Shown here in pieces: positions 1-5,455 of a stretch of 13,762 nucleotides of DNA (position 1 is the first letter of the stretch; each line of letters starts with the position of its first letter). The notes under the pieces were generated by a model, which was not told the DNA's origin, searched no databases, and was given only the letters and a program-made list of their open reading frames with translations. Source of the stretch: Candidatus Saccharibacteria bacterium UBA3829 (lineage in GTDB: Bacteria > Patescibacteriota > Saccharimonadia > Saccharimonadales > Saccharimonadaceae); assembly GCA_002393165.1 (NCBI GenBank), contig DGIF01000006.1, forward strand, positions 1 through 13,762. Direction: 5' to 3'. Made by a program: the position numbers and the translations under genes.

Positions 1-59
1 CGGTATTTAATCGGCACGCCTCACGACTGTTAATAATCCGTCTAAGCTTTGTCAGCCCC
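1..59 (-). ncRNA. ssrA: tmRNA (transfer-messenger RNA), 5' part only, cut by window edge
   Basis: On the minus strand a tmRNA-like 5' end begins GGGGCTGA at position 59, followed by CTTAGACGG and then GGCGTGCCGA. This matches the conserved tmRNA 5' pattern of a GGGGCTGA acceptor strand, a TTCGAC-G-G-like D-region and a later GC-GCCGA block. tmRNA rescues stalled ribosomes and tags their peptides. The tag-encoding region and the 3' half would lie left of the window and cannot be seen. A sigma-70-type promoter at 70-98 would start transcription a few bases upstream of the mature end, as expected for an RNase P-processed RNA. The call rests on only about 59 bases, so moderate doubt remains. Confidence 0.72.
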
Positions 60-69
60 AACTATGTTA

Positions 70-98
70 ATTTTACCATTTTTTGATGTTTTCAGCAA
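70..98 (-). promoter_or_regulatory. Probable tmRNA promoter
   Basis: Minus strand: TTGCTG (98-93), 17-base spacer, TAAAAT (75-70). The predicted start is near 63, four bases before the GGGG of the putative mature tmRNA 5' end. Confidence 0.6.
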
Positions 99-103
99 TA
101 GAA

Positions 104-136
104 GAAGACCGGTAACTGCGAGGAAAACCGGTCTTC
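104..136. repeat. Perfect 10-bp stem-loop between two minus-strand promoters
   Basis: GAAGACCGGT (104-113) is perfectly complementary to ACCGGTCTTC (127-136), with a 13-base loop. A transcript from the upstream promoter at 215-243 would contain it. No T-run follows on either strand, so it is not a classical intrinsic terminator. It could be the 3' stem of a small RNA, a processing site or a regulatory hairpin. A 21-codon minus-strand ORF with no Shine-Dalgarno overlaps it and is probably chance. Confidence 0.6.
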
Positions 137-214
137 ATGTAGAGTGTGGAGTTATTTTGGCTAAGATTTTTGTTTTGACCTTCTGTATAATTTTTTTATT
201 CAGAAGCTATCCCT

Positions 215-243
215 ATTATAGCGCCCGAAAGTGCTCGTGTCAA
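215..243 (-). promoter_or_regulatory. Perfect-consensus sigma-70 promoter upstream of tmRNA region
   Basis: Minus strand: TTGACA (243-238), exactly 17 bases, TATAAT (220-215). The predicted start is about 208. It would transcribe roughly 145 bases before the tmRNA 5' end, through the hairpin at 104-136. A palindrome at 252-270 sits directly upstream of the -35. It could give a long pre-tmRNA or a separate small RNA. Confidence 0.75.
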
Positions 244-251
244 TACATTTT

Positions 252-270
252 ATGAACAATTTTTGTTCAT
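252..270. repeat. 19-bp palindrome, candidate operator
   Basis: ATGAACAA and TTGTTCAT flank a 3-base centre (260-262). The palindrome lies 8 bases upstream of the -35 of the minus-strand promoter at 215-243. The half-sites contain GAAC/GTTC, as in Gram-positive LexA boxes, but they are 7 bases apart instead of 4, so a LexA call is not justified. Confidence 0.45.
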
Positions 271-304
271 TTTGTGTGAGTTTTCCACAAGCATTTTGAG
301 CTCC

Positions 305-335
305 GGCGCAGACGGTTTGCGGGCCGTCCTGTGCC
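305..335. repeat. GC-rich stem-loop in the comM upstream region
   Basis: GGCGCAGACGG (305-315) pairs with CCGTC-C-TGTGCC (324-335): 11 pairs with one G-U and one bulged C (329), loop TTTGCGGG. A short ATTTT follows on the plus strand. It may be a weak plus-strand terminator or a leader element of comM. No upstream plus-strand gene is visible for it to terminate. Confidence 0.45.
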
Positions 336-384
336 ATTTTCGTCAATGATTCAGCAACACATTTCCCATTTAGGAAGTGGGGGG

Positions 385-413
385 TTGAAAATTTTTGAGC
401 CTCATGCTAGAGA
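385..413 (+). promoter_or_regulatory. Tentative comM promoter
   Basis: TTGAAA (385-390), 17-base spacer ending in TGC (extended -10 element), then TAGAGA (408-413), a poor -10. The predicted start would fall on the A of the comM ATG, giving a leaderless mRNA. This fits the absence of a good Shine-Dalgarno, but the -10 is weak. Confidence 0.28.
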
Positions 414-419
414 AGTCGT

Positions 420-1934
420 ATGATCAGCAAAATACATTCAGCAATACCATATGGCTTCAACGGGCGGTCGGTGGAGGTTGAGGGCGACATGAACCGCGGG
501 CTACCGGCATTCAATATTGTCGGCATGGCTAATAAAACTATTAACGAGGCGAAAGAGCGGGTCAGAAGCGCGATCGTGAATTCCGGTTTTAGCTTCCCCA
601 GCAAAAAAGTTACGATAAACTTAGCTCCGGCCGATTTGGAAAAAGACGGCTCATACCTAGACTTGCCGATAGCTTTGTCAGTATTGGTCTTATCCGGCCA
701 GCTTTTGGCGTTAGACGTGAAAGATAAGCTATTTGTCGGCGAATTATCCTTAGATGGCAAATTGCGGCCCATCAAGGGCATCATCAATATCGTGGAAACA
801 GCAAAAACGGCCGGCATAAGCGAGGTTTATGTGCCAATCCAAAACTTAGCGCAGGCGGCGATGATTGGCGGGATTGAGGTGTTCGGCGTAGACACTTTGA
901 AAAACTTATTTTTGCAACTAAAAAGGCAGGGAGCGTTCTGTAAAACGCGGTCCGACGTCCGCGTAACGGCCTTAGAGCAGCACAAGGACGCCACTGGGCC
1001 GCTGCTCGATCACGTACGTGGACAAGAAATCGCAAAGCGCGCAATGGAAATTGCGGTCGCTGGGCACCACAACATCCTGATTTCGGGGCCGCCAGGTGCT
1101 GGTAAAACCCTGCTCGCGCGGGCGGCGGCGAATCTGCTGCCAGAACTAACGTTGGAGGAAAAAATCAGTATCACAAAAATCTACTCTATGGCCGGGATGA
1201 CAACGGATGAGATCGTCGAAAGCCGGCCCTTCAGGAGCCCCCATCACACATCCAGTGCGACCTCGATAATTGGCGGCGGAGCAAATGCGGCGCCGGGGGA
1301 AATCTCGCTCGCAAATAGAGGCGTGCTATTTCTCGACGAGGTGCCAGAGTTCCCGCGCTCGGTGCTGGAGGCCTTGCGACAGCCGCTTGAGGATAAGACC
1401 ATCACGATATCGAGGGCCAACCGCAAGACCACCTACCCAGCAGATTTCATGCTAATCGCGACAATGAATCCCTGCCCTTGCGGTTACTGCGGAGACCCAA
1501 CGCACGAGTGTAAATGTTCGGAAACGCAAATTCAAAACTACCAGAAAAAGCTGTCTGGGCCGCTTTTTGATCGCATCGATATGTATGTGAGCGTGGAAAA
1601 GGTAAAAAATGACGATTTAAGGTTAGGTGTGCCGGATGAGACACGCGAACATAATGTTGTAAAAAATACTATAACAGGGGCCGTGGCGCGCCAAAAGGCC
1701 CGTTACGGAGCCGGAATTTATAATTCCTCCCTTTCGTCTTTTGAAGTGTCTCAATATTTAAAGTTGGAACCCGCGGCGGAAAAATTGCTCAATGCGGCGT
1801 CGGAGCGACTAAGCCTGTCGGCGCGAGCGTATTTTAAAGTCATTAAAGTGGCGCAGACGATTGCTGACCTGGACGGAGCGCCGTTGATCCTGGCAAAACA
1901 CCTGGCAGAGGCGTTGACTTTTCGGAAAAGGTGA
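420..1934 (+). CDS. comM: ComM/YifB-family Mg-chelatase-like AAA+ ATPase
   Basis: 504 residues, normal length for ComM/YifB. Residues 1-170 form the Lon-protease-like S5 domain, with the family-typical stretch NLAPADLEKDGSYLDLPIAL at 67-86. Residues from about 190 form the Mg-chelatase-type AAA+ module, with Walker A GPPGAGKT (223-230) and Walker B VLFLDE (302-307). A cysteine cluster, CPCGYC plus CKC (Cys 352, 354, 357, 364, 366), probably binds zinc. The C-terminal Mg-chelatase helical domain runs from about 400. ComM is known as a hexameric helicase that promotes branch migration during natural transformation, so the gene suggests DNA uptake ability (inference). The ATG at 420 begins at the family's usual N-terminus, although only a weak purine stretch precedes it. 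The TGA stop overlaps the infC promoter. Confidence 0.95.
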   Translation: MISKIHSAIPYGFNGRSVEVEGDMNRGLPAFNIVGMANKTINEAKERVRSAIVNSGFSFPSKKVTINLAPADLEKDGSYLDLPIALSVLVLSGQLLALDVKDKLFVGELSLDGKLRPIKGIINIVETAKTAGISEVYVPIQNLAQAAMIGGIEVFGVDTLKNLFLQLKRQGAFCKTRSDVRVTALEQHKDATGPLLDHVRGQEIAKRAMEIAVAGHHNILISGPPGAGKTLLARAAANLLPELTLEEKISITKIYSMAGMTTDEIVESRPFRSPHHTSSATSIIGGGANAAPGEISLANRGVLFLDEVPEFPRSVLEALRQPLEDKTITISRANRKTTYPADFMLIATMNPCPCGYCGDPTHECKCSETQIQNYQKKLSGPLFDRIDMYVSVEKVKNDDLRLGVPDETREHNVVKNTITGAVARQKARYGAGIYNSSLSSFEVSQYLKLEPAAEKLLNAASERLSLSARAYFKVIKVAQTIADLDGAPLILAKHLAEALTFRKR

Positions 1935-1942
1935 TGTATAAT
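1914..1942 (+). promoter_or_regulatory. infC-rpmI-rplT-rpmB operon promoter
   Basis: TTGACT (1914-1919), 17-base spacer, TATAAT (1937-1942), lying across the end of comM. The predicted start is near 1949, leaving a leader of only about 30 bases before the infC start. That is too short for the long L20-binding leader known in Bacillus. Confidence 0.75.
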
Positions 1943-1978
1943 TGTTAGCAGGTTAAATCGAGAGAAGAAAGGACTACT

Positions 1979-2497
1979 ATCAAAACTTTAGCACGCACCC
2001 GAATTAATGGAGAAATTCGTTATCCAGAGGTACGCGTAATTGGTTCAAGTGGTGAGCAACTAGGTATTATGTCTAGTCGCGACGCTCAGCTTCTCGCGAG
2101 GAAACAGGGAGTGGACTTAGTGGAGATTGCCGCTAATGCCAATCCACCGGTCGTTAAAATTATTGACTGGGGTAAATTCCAGTATCAAAAGATGAAAGAA
2201 GATGCCAAAAATCGGAAGAAGTCTCGTGAAAAGCAATCCGAGCTCAAGCAGATGAAGATTGGCCTCAAGATTTCGGACAACGACCTTAACATTAAAGTTC
2301 GCAAGATGCGTAATTTCCTAGATGATGGCGACAGGGTGAAGATTATCATTGTCTTCCGTGGTCGCGAAATGGCTCACAAAGAGATCGGGCAAGAGTTGCT
2401 CGACAAGGTATTGGGGCTAATCGGTGACGATGTCGTGATCGAGGGCAAAGCGCAGCTCAGCGGGCGCAACCTATCGACACAGGTACGAAAAAAGTAA
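1979..2497 (+). CDS. infC: Translation initiation factor IF-3, apparent AUC start codon
   Basis: IF3 binds the 30S subunit, prevents premature 50S joining and proofreads start-codon selection. The frame shows the IF3 N-domain (RINGEIR...EVRVIGSSGEQLGI...LVEIAANANPPVVKIIDWGKF), a lysine-rich linker, and the C-domain (KIIIVFRGREMAHKEIG). The first in-frame ATG is at 2069, but starting there would remove about 30 conserved residues, including RINGEIR and EQLGI. Upstream, back to the in-frame stop TAG at 1946, there is no ATG, GTG or TTG. The codon giving a normal N-terminus (xKTLARTRINGEIR) is ATC at 1979, with AAAGGA ending 5 bases before it. The product is then 172 residues, close to E. coli's 180. 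E. coli infC uses AUU, which allows IF3 to repress its own synthesis; the same logic is inferred here. Confidence 0.92.
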   Translation: MKTLARTRINGEIRYPEVRVIGSSGEQLGIMSSRDAQLLARKQGVDLVEIAANANPPVVKIIDWGKFQYQKMKEDAKNRKKSREKQSELKQMKIGLKISDNDLNIKVRKMRNFLDDGDRVKIIIVFRGREMAHKEIGQELLDKVLGLIGDDVVIEGKAQLSGRNLSTQVRKK

Positions 2498-2606
2498 TTT
2501 CCTACTTTCAAGGCCAGTCGATTGTACATCGGTCACTTGTTGATGTAAAAATTACAAAAACAGGTTACCATAAGCAATATTAACCAATAAATAATAAAGG
2601 AAAGTT
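2498..2606 (+). other. infC-rpmI spacer, possible ribosomal-protein leader
   Basis: This 109-base gap is long for a tight ribosomal operon. It contains a short stem, GTCGAT/ATCGGT, around TGTAC near 2518-2536, and then an A/T-rich stretch leading to the rpmI Shine-Dalgarno. No convincing promoter or terminator is seen. In E. coli the corresponding region carries an L20-dependent translational operator, so a similar role is possible but not shown. Confidence 0.25.
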
Positions 2607-2801
2607 ATGCCGAAACTAAAGACGCATAAAGGCACCGCGAAGCGGATCAAGATCACTGGTAGTGGTAAGATCACGCGCGAGCGAGCCTTCGGGAATCATA
2701 TTCTCGCAAAGAAATCTAAAGCCAGAAAGCGCAACATGAAAACCTCAGCTGCGATCAGTGGCAAAATCAAGAAAAACGTTAAGACTGCATTAGGGGTTTA
2801 A
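2607..2801 (+). CDS. rpmI: 50S ribosomal protein L35 (bL35)
   Basis: 64 residues, highly basic, beginning MPKLKTHKGTAKRIKITGSGK, the standard L35 N-terminus (MPK-KTH-G--KR-K-TG-GK). L35 is a small protein of the large ribosomal subunit. Shine-Dalgarno AAAGGA lies 5 bases before the ATG. It sits in the classical infC-rpmI-rplT order and is followed after 2 bases by rplT, so the two are almost certainly co-translated. Confidence 0.96.
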   Translation: MPKLKTHKGTAKRIKITGSGKITRERAFGNHILAKKSKARKRNMKTSAAISGKIKKNVKTALGV

Positions 2802-2803
2802 TC

Positions 2804-3151
2804 ATGAGAGTAAAACGTGGCGTGGCCGCAATGGCCAAACATAAGAAGACATTAAAGGCAGCGAAGGGGATGCAGCATGCACGCACCCGGAGCTACCGTT
2901 TAGGTAAACAGGGTGTGATTAAGGCGCTCCGATATGCTTATCGCGATCGTCGCAATCGAAAGCGAGACCTCAGAGCACTTTGGATCACCCGTATCAACAA
3001 CGCTTCAAGGGAACTTGGTCTTTCCTACTCGCAGCTAATCGCGGGAATGAAGGCTAAGAATATTTCGCTCGATCGCAAGGTCCTAGCCGACATCGCCGTG
3101 AACAATCCTGAAGCATTCAAGGCAATTGTTAACGCAGTGAAGGAGAAATAA
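2804..3151 (+). CDS. rplT: 50S ribosomal protein L20 (bL20)
   Basis: 115 residues. The N-terminus MRVKRGVAAMAKHKKTLKAAKGMQ and the core YRDRRNRKRDLRALWITRINNASRELGLSYSQLI are diagnostic of L20. L20 binds 23S rRNA early in 50S assembly and, in many bacteria, represses its own operon. A possible Shine-Dalgarno AGGGG lies at the end of rpmI, about 7 bases before the ATG. The family usually begins MARVKRG; here one residue is missing between M and R. The rpmB ATG follows after one base. Confidence 0.96.
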   Translation: MRVKRGVAAMAKHKKTLKAAKGMQHARTRSYRLGKQGVIKALRYAYRDRRNRKRDLRALWITRINNASRELGLSYSQLIAGMKAKNISLDRKVLADIAVNNPEAFKAIVNAVKEK

Positions 3152-3152
3152 G

Positions 3153-3371
3153 ATGGCAATTTGTGAAATTACTGGCAAAGGCAAGATGTATGGTCACAAC
3201 GTGTCCTTCTCCCAGCGTCATACGCGCAAGGTTTTTAAGCCGAATGTAAGTAAGCGAACTTTGGTGATCAATGGCCAGAAGGTCAAGTGCAATGTTTCGA
3301 CTTCGGCGCTTAGGACTTTGAAGAAAAAAGGCCTAATCGAATCGCCAAAGGCAACGAAAAAAGCTGCTTAA
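3153..3371 (+). CDS. rpmB: 50S ribosomal protein L28 (bL28)
   Basis: 72 residues starting MAICEITGKGKMYGHNVSFSQ, followed by HTRKVFKPNVSKRTLVINGQKVKCNVSTSALRTLKKKG. This is the L28 pattern (C-vTGK---GnnvSh----kR-f-PNl). The basic protein sits near the E-site side of the 50S subunit. Shine-Dalgarno AAGGAG lies 7 bases upstream, inside the end of rplT. In many bacteria rpmB is not part of the infC operon, so its place as the fourth gene here is a lineage feature. An intrinsic terminator follows 23 bases after the stop. Confidence 0.93.
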   Translation: MAICEITGKGKMYGHNVSFSQRHTRKVFKPNVSKRTLVINGQKVKCNVSTSALRTLKKKGLIESPKATKKAA

Positions 3372-3394
3372 TTGTATTTTATTTACAGCAAATT

Positions 3395-3415
3395 TCACCC
3401 GCAAGGGTGATTTTT
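3395..3415 (+). terminator. Intrinsic terminator of the infC-rpmB operon
   Basis: TCACCC (3395-3400), GCAA tetraloop (GNRA type), GGGTGA (3405-3410), then TTTTT. It lies just past the rpmB stop. Confidence 0.85.
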
Positions 3416-3497
3416 GTTGTCGATATTACAATGTTGAAAAGTCATCGTTTTTTCATGCCTTATCTTATTCGTTGTAAAATTTACATCAAATCCAAAC

Positions 3498-3526
3498 AAA
3501 AATCGGCGTCTATGCCGCCAATTTTT
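3498..3526. terminator. Bidirectional terminator between rpmB and rnpB
   Basis: AAAAATCGGCG (3498-3508) pairs with CGCCAATTTTT (3516-3526) around a 7-base loop. Pairing is perfect apart from one mismatch that is a G-U wobble in the minus-strand RNA. A T-run follows on both strands. It would end rnpB transcription on the minus strand and back up the rpmB terminator on the plus strand. Confidence 0.7.
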
Positions 3527-3558
3527 GAAATAAGTCGTACTATATACGCGTTTACTCT

Positions 3559-3585
3559 GAACCAGAAAAACAAGTTTTCTGGTTC
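3559..3585. repeat. Perfect 11-bp stem-loop downstream of rnpB
   Basis: GAACCAGAAAA (3559-3569) and TTTTCTGGTTC (3575-3585) surround a 5-base loop. It falls in the predicted 3' trailer of the RNase P RNA, about 12 bases after the mature end. No T-run follows on the minus strand, so it may be a processing or stability hairpin. Confidence 0.5.
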
Positions 3586-3596
3586 TCTCGTAAATT

Positions 3597-3939
3597 TGAG
3601 CCATCGATAAGCCGGGTTCTGTGACTATATATAATATATAGCTGGCAATCATCTATCTAGACACGGTATTGCTGCAGTGTTCAAGCGGTGAGCGTGCGTC
3701 TTCGAGCAAAAGCGAATAGCACTCCTTGCAACAGGCAGGGTTTGCCGCCGCGCTATATCGCTATAACGCGCTGTGGGCTCTTGCCCCACTCTTTTCACCC
3801 TTACCCCGTATAGCCGGGGCGGTATTGTCTCTGTGGTACTTTCCCTATCCTTACGGACGGTCGCCGTTAGCGACTGCCTTGCTCTGTGTTGCCCGGACTT
3901 TCCTCTTGGGTGATCCCAAGCGATTGCCTTTCTGGCTCA
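3597..3939 (-). ncRNA. rnpB: RNase P RNA (catalytic RNA of tRNA 5' maturation)
   Basis: The minus strand carries the conserved blocks of bacterial RNase P RNA in order: GAGGAAAGTCCGGGC (P4 region), ACCACAGAGAC, GGGTAAGGGTGAAAAG followed by GGCAAGAGCCCAC, AGATAGATGATTGCC, and the 3' signature ACAGAACCCGGCTTATCG. The ends pair as P1: TGAGCCA (3939-3933) with TGGCTCA (3603-3597), giving a length of about 343 nt. It is a ribozyme working with the protein RnpA, which is not in this window. An extended -10 promoter lies immediately upstream and a terminator hairpin downstream. Exact ends are set by P1 and could be off by a few bases. Confidence 0.96.
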
Positions 3940-3945
3940 GTGCAT

Positions 3946-3954
3946 ATTATATCA
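3946..3954 (-). promoter_or_regulatory. rnpB promoter (extended -10)
   Basis: TGATATAAT on the minus strand, i.e. TGn plus a perfect TATAAT (3951-3946). The predicted start near 3939 matches the P1 5' end. No good -35 is visible, as is usual for extended -10 promoters. Confidence 0.7.
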
Positions 3955-3977
3955 TAAGAGTCGCCATAATGCTAGCT

Positions 3978-4886
3978 CTAAGCGCCGACGCGATCTTTGC
4001 CGTTGCGACGAGGAGCATTCTGCTCGATATACTCTATGATTTTGGTGGCGACATCTTTGCCGGTAACCTTTTCGATGCCAAACCCAGGTGAAGCGTTAAC
4101 TTCAAGCACGAGAGGCCCGCGAGCGGAACGCATCAGATCAACACCGCAAACGTGAAGCCCCATAGCTCTGGCGGCTTTAAGGGCAATTCGTCTTTCTTCT
4201 AGGGTAAGTTTGACCGGCGTGCCTTGGCCGCCCTGATGGAGGTTGGAGCGGAAGTCGTCGTCTAACGAAGCGCGCTGCATTGAGGCGACAACTCGATTGC
4301 CCACCACAAAAGCTCGGATGTCGGTGCCGGCAGATTCCTTGATAAATTCCTGAAGTAAAATGTTGGTGCCATCCTCGTTATACAGATAAAAGGCCTGGAG
4401 GGCCGACTTGGCAGCTTTACGGGTATCGGCAAGAATCACGCCGTTACCATGGGTGCCGGTGGCTAGTTTGATAATAACCGGCAAGCCAATCTGCTCGAGC
4501 AGGTCGTCGATATCAGAGGTGTTGCGTGAAACGAGGGTTTTTGGAGTGTCAACATCGTATTTTGCAAGGATCTGGGCCGCACGCAATTTGTCGCGAGCGC
4601 GAGTGATAGCAACAGATGGAGCCGAAGTCCAAACTCCTTGCATTTCGAACTGGCGCACTACGGCACAACCATAGCGTGTCATGCCGTTCGAGATACGCGG
4701 TAAAATGGCGTCGAACTTCTCGAGCTTTTCCCCGTCATAATAAACGTCCGGATGTTTGTCGTCAAGTGCTAGGTAGCAATTTTTATACTTAATGACCCTA
4801 GCTTCGTGACCGCGCCTTTCGGCTTCCTCTAGGAGACGCTTGGTGGAATAATTCCCTGGTCCGTTTGATAAAATAGCTATTCTCAT
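3978..4886 (-). CDS. rimK: RimK-family ATP-grasp ligase (probable glutamate ligase)
   Basis: 302 residues, matching RimK (about 300). The N-terminus MRIAILSNGPGNYSTKRLLEEA and the segment DAILPRISNGMTRYGCAVVRQFE are typical of the RimK pre-ATP-grasp domain. The ATP-grasp domain follows, with KLATGTHGNGVIL (nucleotide loop), LLQEFI, DIRAFVVGNRVVASMQR and the metal-binding end LEVNASPGFGIEKVTGKDVA. RimK adds glutamates to the C-terminus of ribosomal protein S6 in E. coli; related enzymes modify other acceptors, so the substrate here is inferred. The start ATG overlaps the rimB stop (ATGA) and has Shine-Dalgarno AAGGAG 5 bases upstream, so translation is coupled. Its stop lies just before the rnpB promoter, with no clear terminator between. 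Confidence 0.93.
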   Translation of the reverse strand: MRIAILSNGPGNYSTKRLLEEAERRGHEARVIKYKNCYLALDDKHPDVYYDGEKLEKFDAILPRISNGMTRYGCAVVRQFEMQGVWTSAPSVAITRARDKLRAAQILAKYDVDTPKTLVSRNTSDIDDLLEQIGLPVIIKLATGTHGNGVILADTRKAAKSALQAFYLYNEDGTNILLQEFIKESAGTDIRAFVVGNRVVASMQRASLDDDFRSNLHQGGQGTPVKLTLEERRIALKAARAMGLHVCGVDLMRSARGPLVLEVNASPGFGIEKVTGKDVATKIIEYIEQNAPRRNGKDRVGA

Positions 4887-5404
4887 TTGTTCTCCTTTTT
4901 CTTAAAATAACGCTGATGGAAATCGTAGGGATTTTCCTTTAGCTCGGTATTAAGCTTAGCGAGCTTTTCTGGCTTCGCGCGGGGGGCAGACATCACGGAC
5001 ACGTCAACCAAATATTTTCCCTCAAGAGTATGTCGGCCAATCAGTACTGGAAAACGATTATTGGAGCGGTTAGCAAGGGTAAAGGTGGTTTCAAACGGCT
5101 CGCCACCGAGCACAACTGGTAGCTTGACGCAGTAGCGAATCTGACGATCGCCGTGCGATGAACGGACGTTTTTAATCCGATATTCGGTGGTGGCGATACG
5201 CTCGCCAGTATAGAGCGGAGACTCGGGAGCAAAAAGCGCAAACGATAAACGGCCGTTTTTGTCCATATTGATGTCGGAAGCCCAAATAGCAGAAGTGTCG
5301 GCCCCGGTGTCAATTTTAGCAGGAATGTTACAAACTCCGGCCACCTCGACAAATTCAGTTGAGCCGATGACGATGAGCGGAGATGTATTTTCTTGTGATT
5401 CCAT
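4883..5404 (-). CDS. rimB: RimB-like retropepsin-type protease (PF05618, 'ATP-dependent zinc protease' family)
   Basis: 173 residues. The motif KIDTGADTSAIWA (active-site Asp32 in DTGADTS) is the signature of the retropepsin-like COG4067/PF05618 family, followed by the conserved IRYCVKLPVVLGG and FPVLIGRHTLEGKYLVDVS segments. The historical family name says zinc protease, but the DTGA motif points to an aspartic-protease fold acting as a dimer. In Pseudomonas a protein of this type (RimB) works with RimK in S6 glutamylation. The 4-base overlap with rimK supports a joint role. A near-consensus promoter places the mRNA start 2-3 bases before the ATG, and no Shine-Dalgarno is present, so the gene is probably translated from a leaderless mRNA. 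Confidence 0.88.
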   Translation of the reverse strand: MESQENTSPLIVIGSTEFVEVAGVCNIPAKIDTGADTSAIWASDINMDKNGRLSFALFAPESPLYTGERIATTEYRIKNVRSSHGDRQIRYCVKLPVVLGGEPFETTFTLANRSNNRFPVLIGRHTLEGKYLVDVSVMSAPRAKPEKLAKLNTELKENPYDFHQRYFKKKENK

Positions 5405-5413
5405 ATCCTATAC

Positions 5414-5442
5414 ATTATAACACTAAACTCATGATAAGTCAA
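5414..5442 (-). promoter_or_regulatory. rimB-rimK promoter, giving a leaderless mRNA
   Basis: Minus strand: TTGACT (5442-5437), 17-base spacer, TATAAT (5419-5414). The predicted start at about 5407 is 3 bases before the rimB ATG. Confidence 0.78.
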
Positions 5443-5455
5443 GCCAATCGGCCAG

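Noticed and set aside
73..138. 21-codon minus-strand ORF starting ATGAAGACC as a possible leader peptide of tmRNA
   Set aside because: No Shine-Dalgarno, overlaps a perfect hairpin, and an open frame this short is expected by chance.
49..255. 68-codon plus-strand ORF in the region before comM
   Set aside because: It overlaps the tmRNA 5' end, both minus-strand promoters and the hairpin at 104-136. It has no Shine-Dalgarno and its composition is not protein-like.
252..270. LexA/SOS box
   Set aside because: GAAC and GTTC are separated by 7 bases; Gram-positive LexA sites have 4. Kept only as an unassigned palindrome.
281..289. TTTTCCACA as a DnaA box and possible origin
   Set aside because: A single variant box, with no cluster, no dnaA/dnaN gene and no AT-rich unwinding element nearby.
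3726..4091. 121-codon plus-strand ORF
   Set aside because: It lies over rnpB and the end of rimK on the opposite strand; the RNase P RNA motifs explain this sequence.
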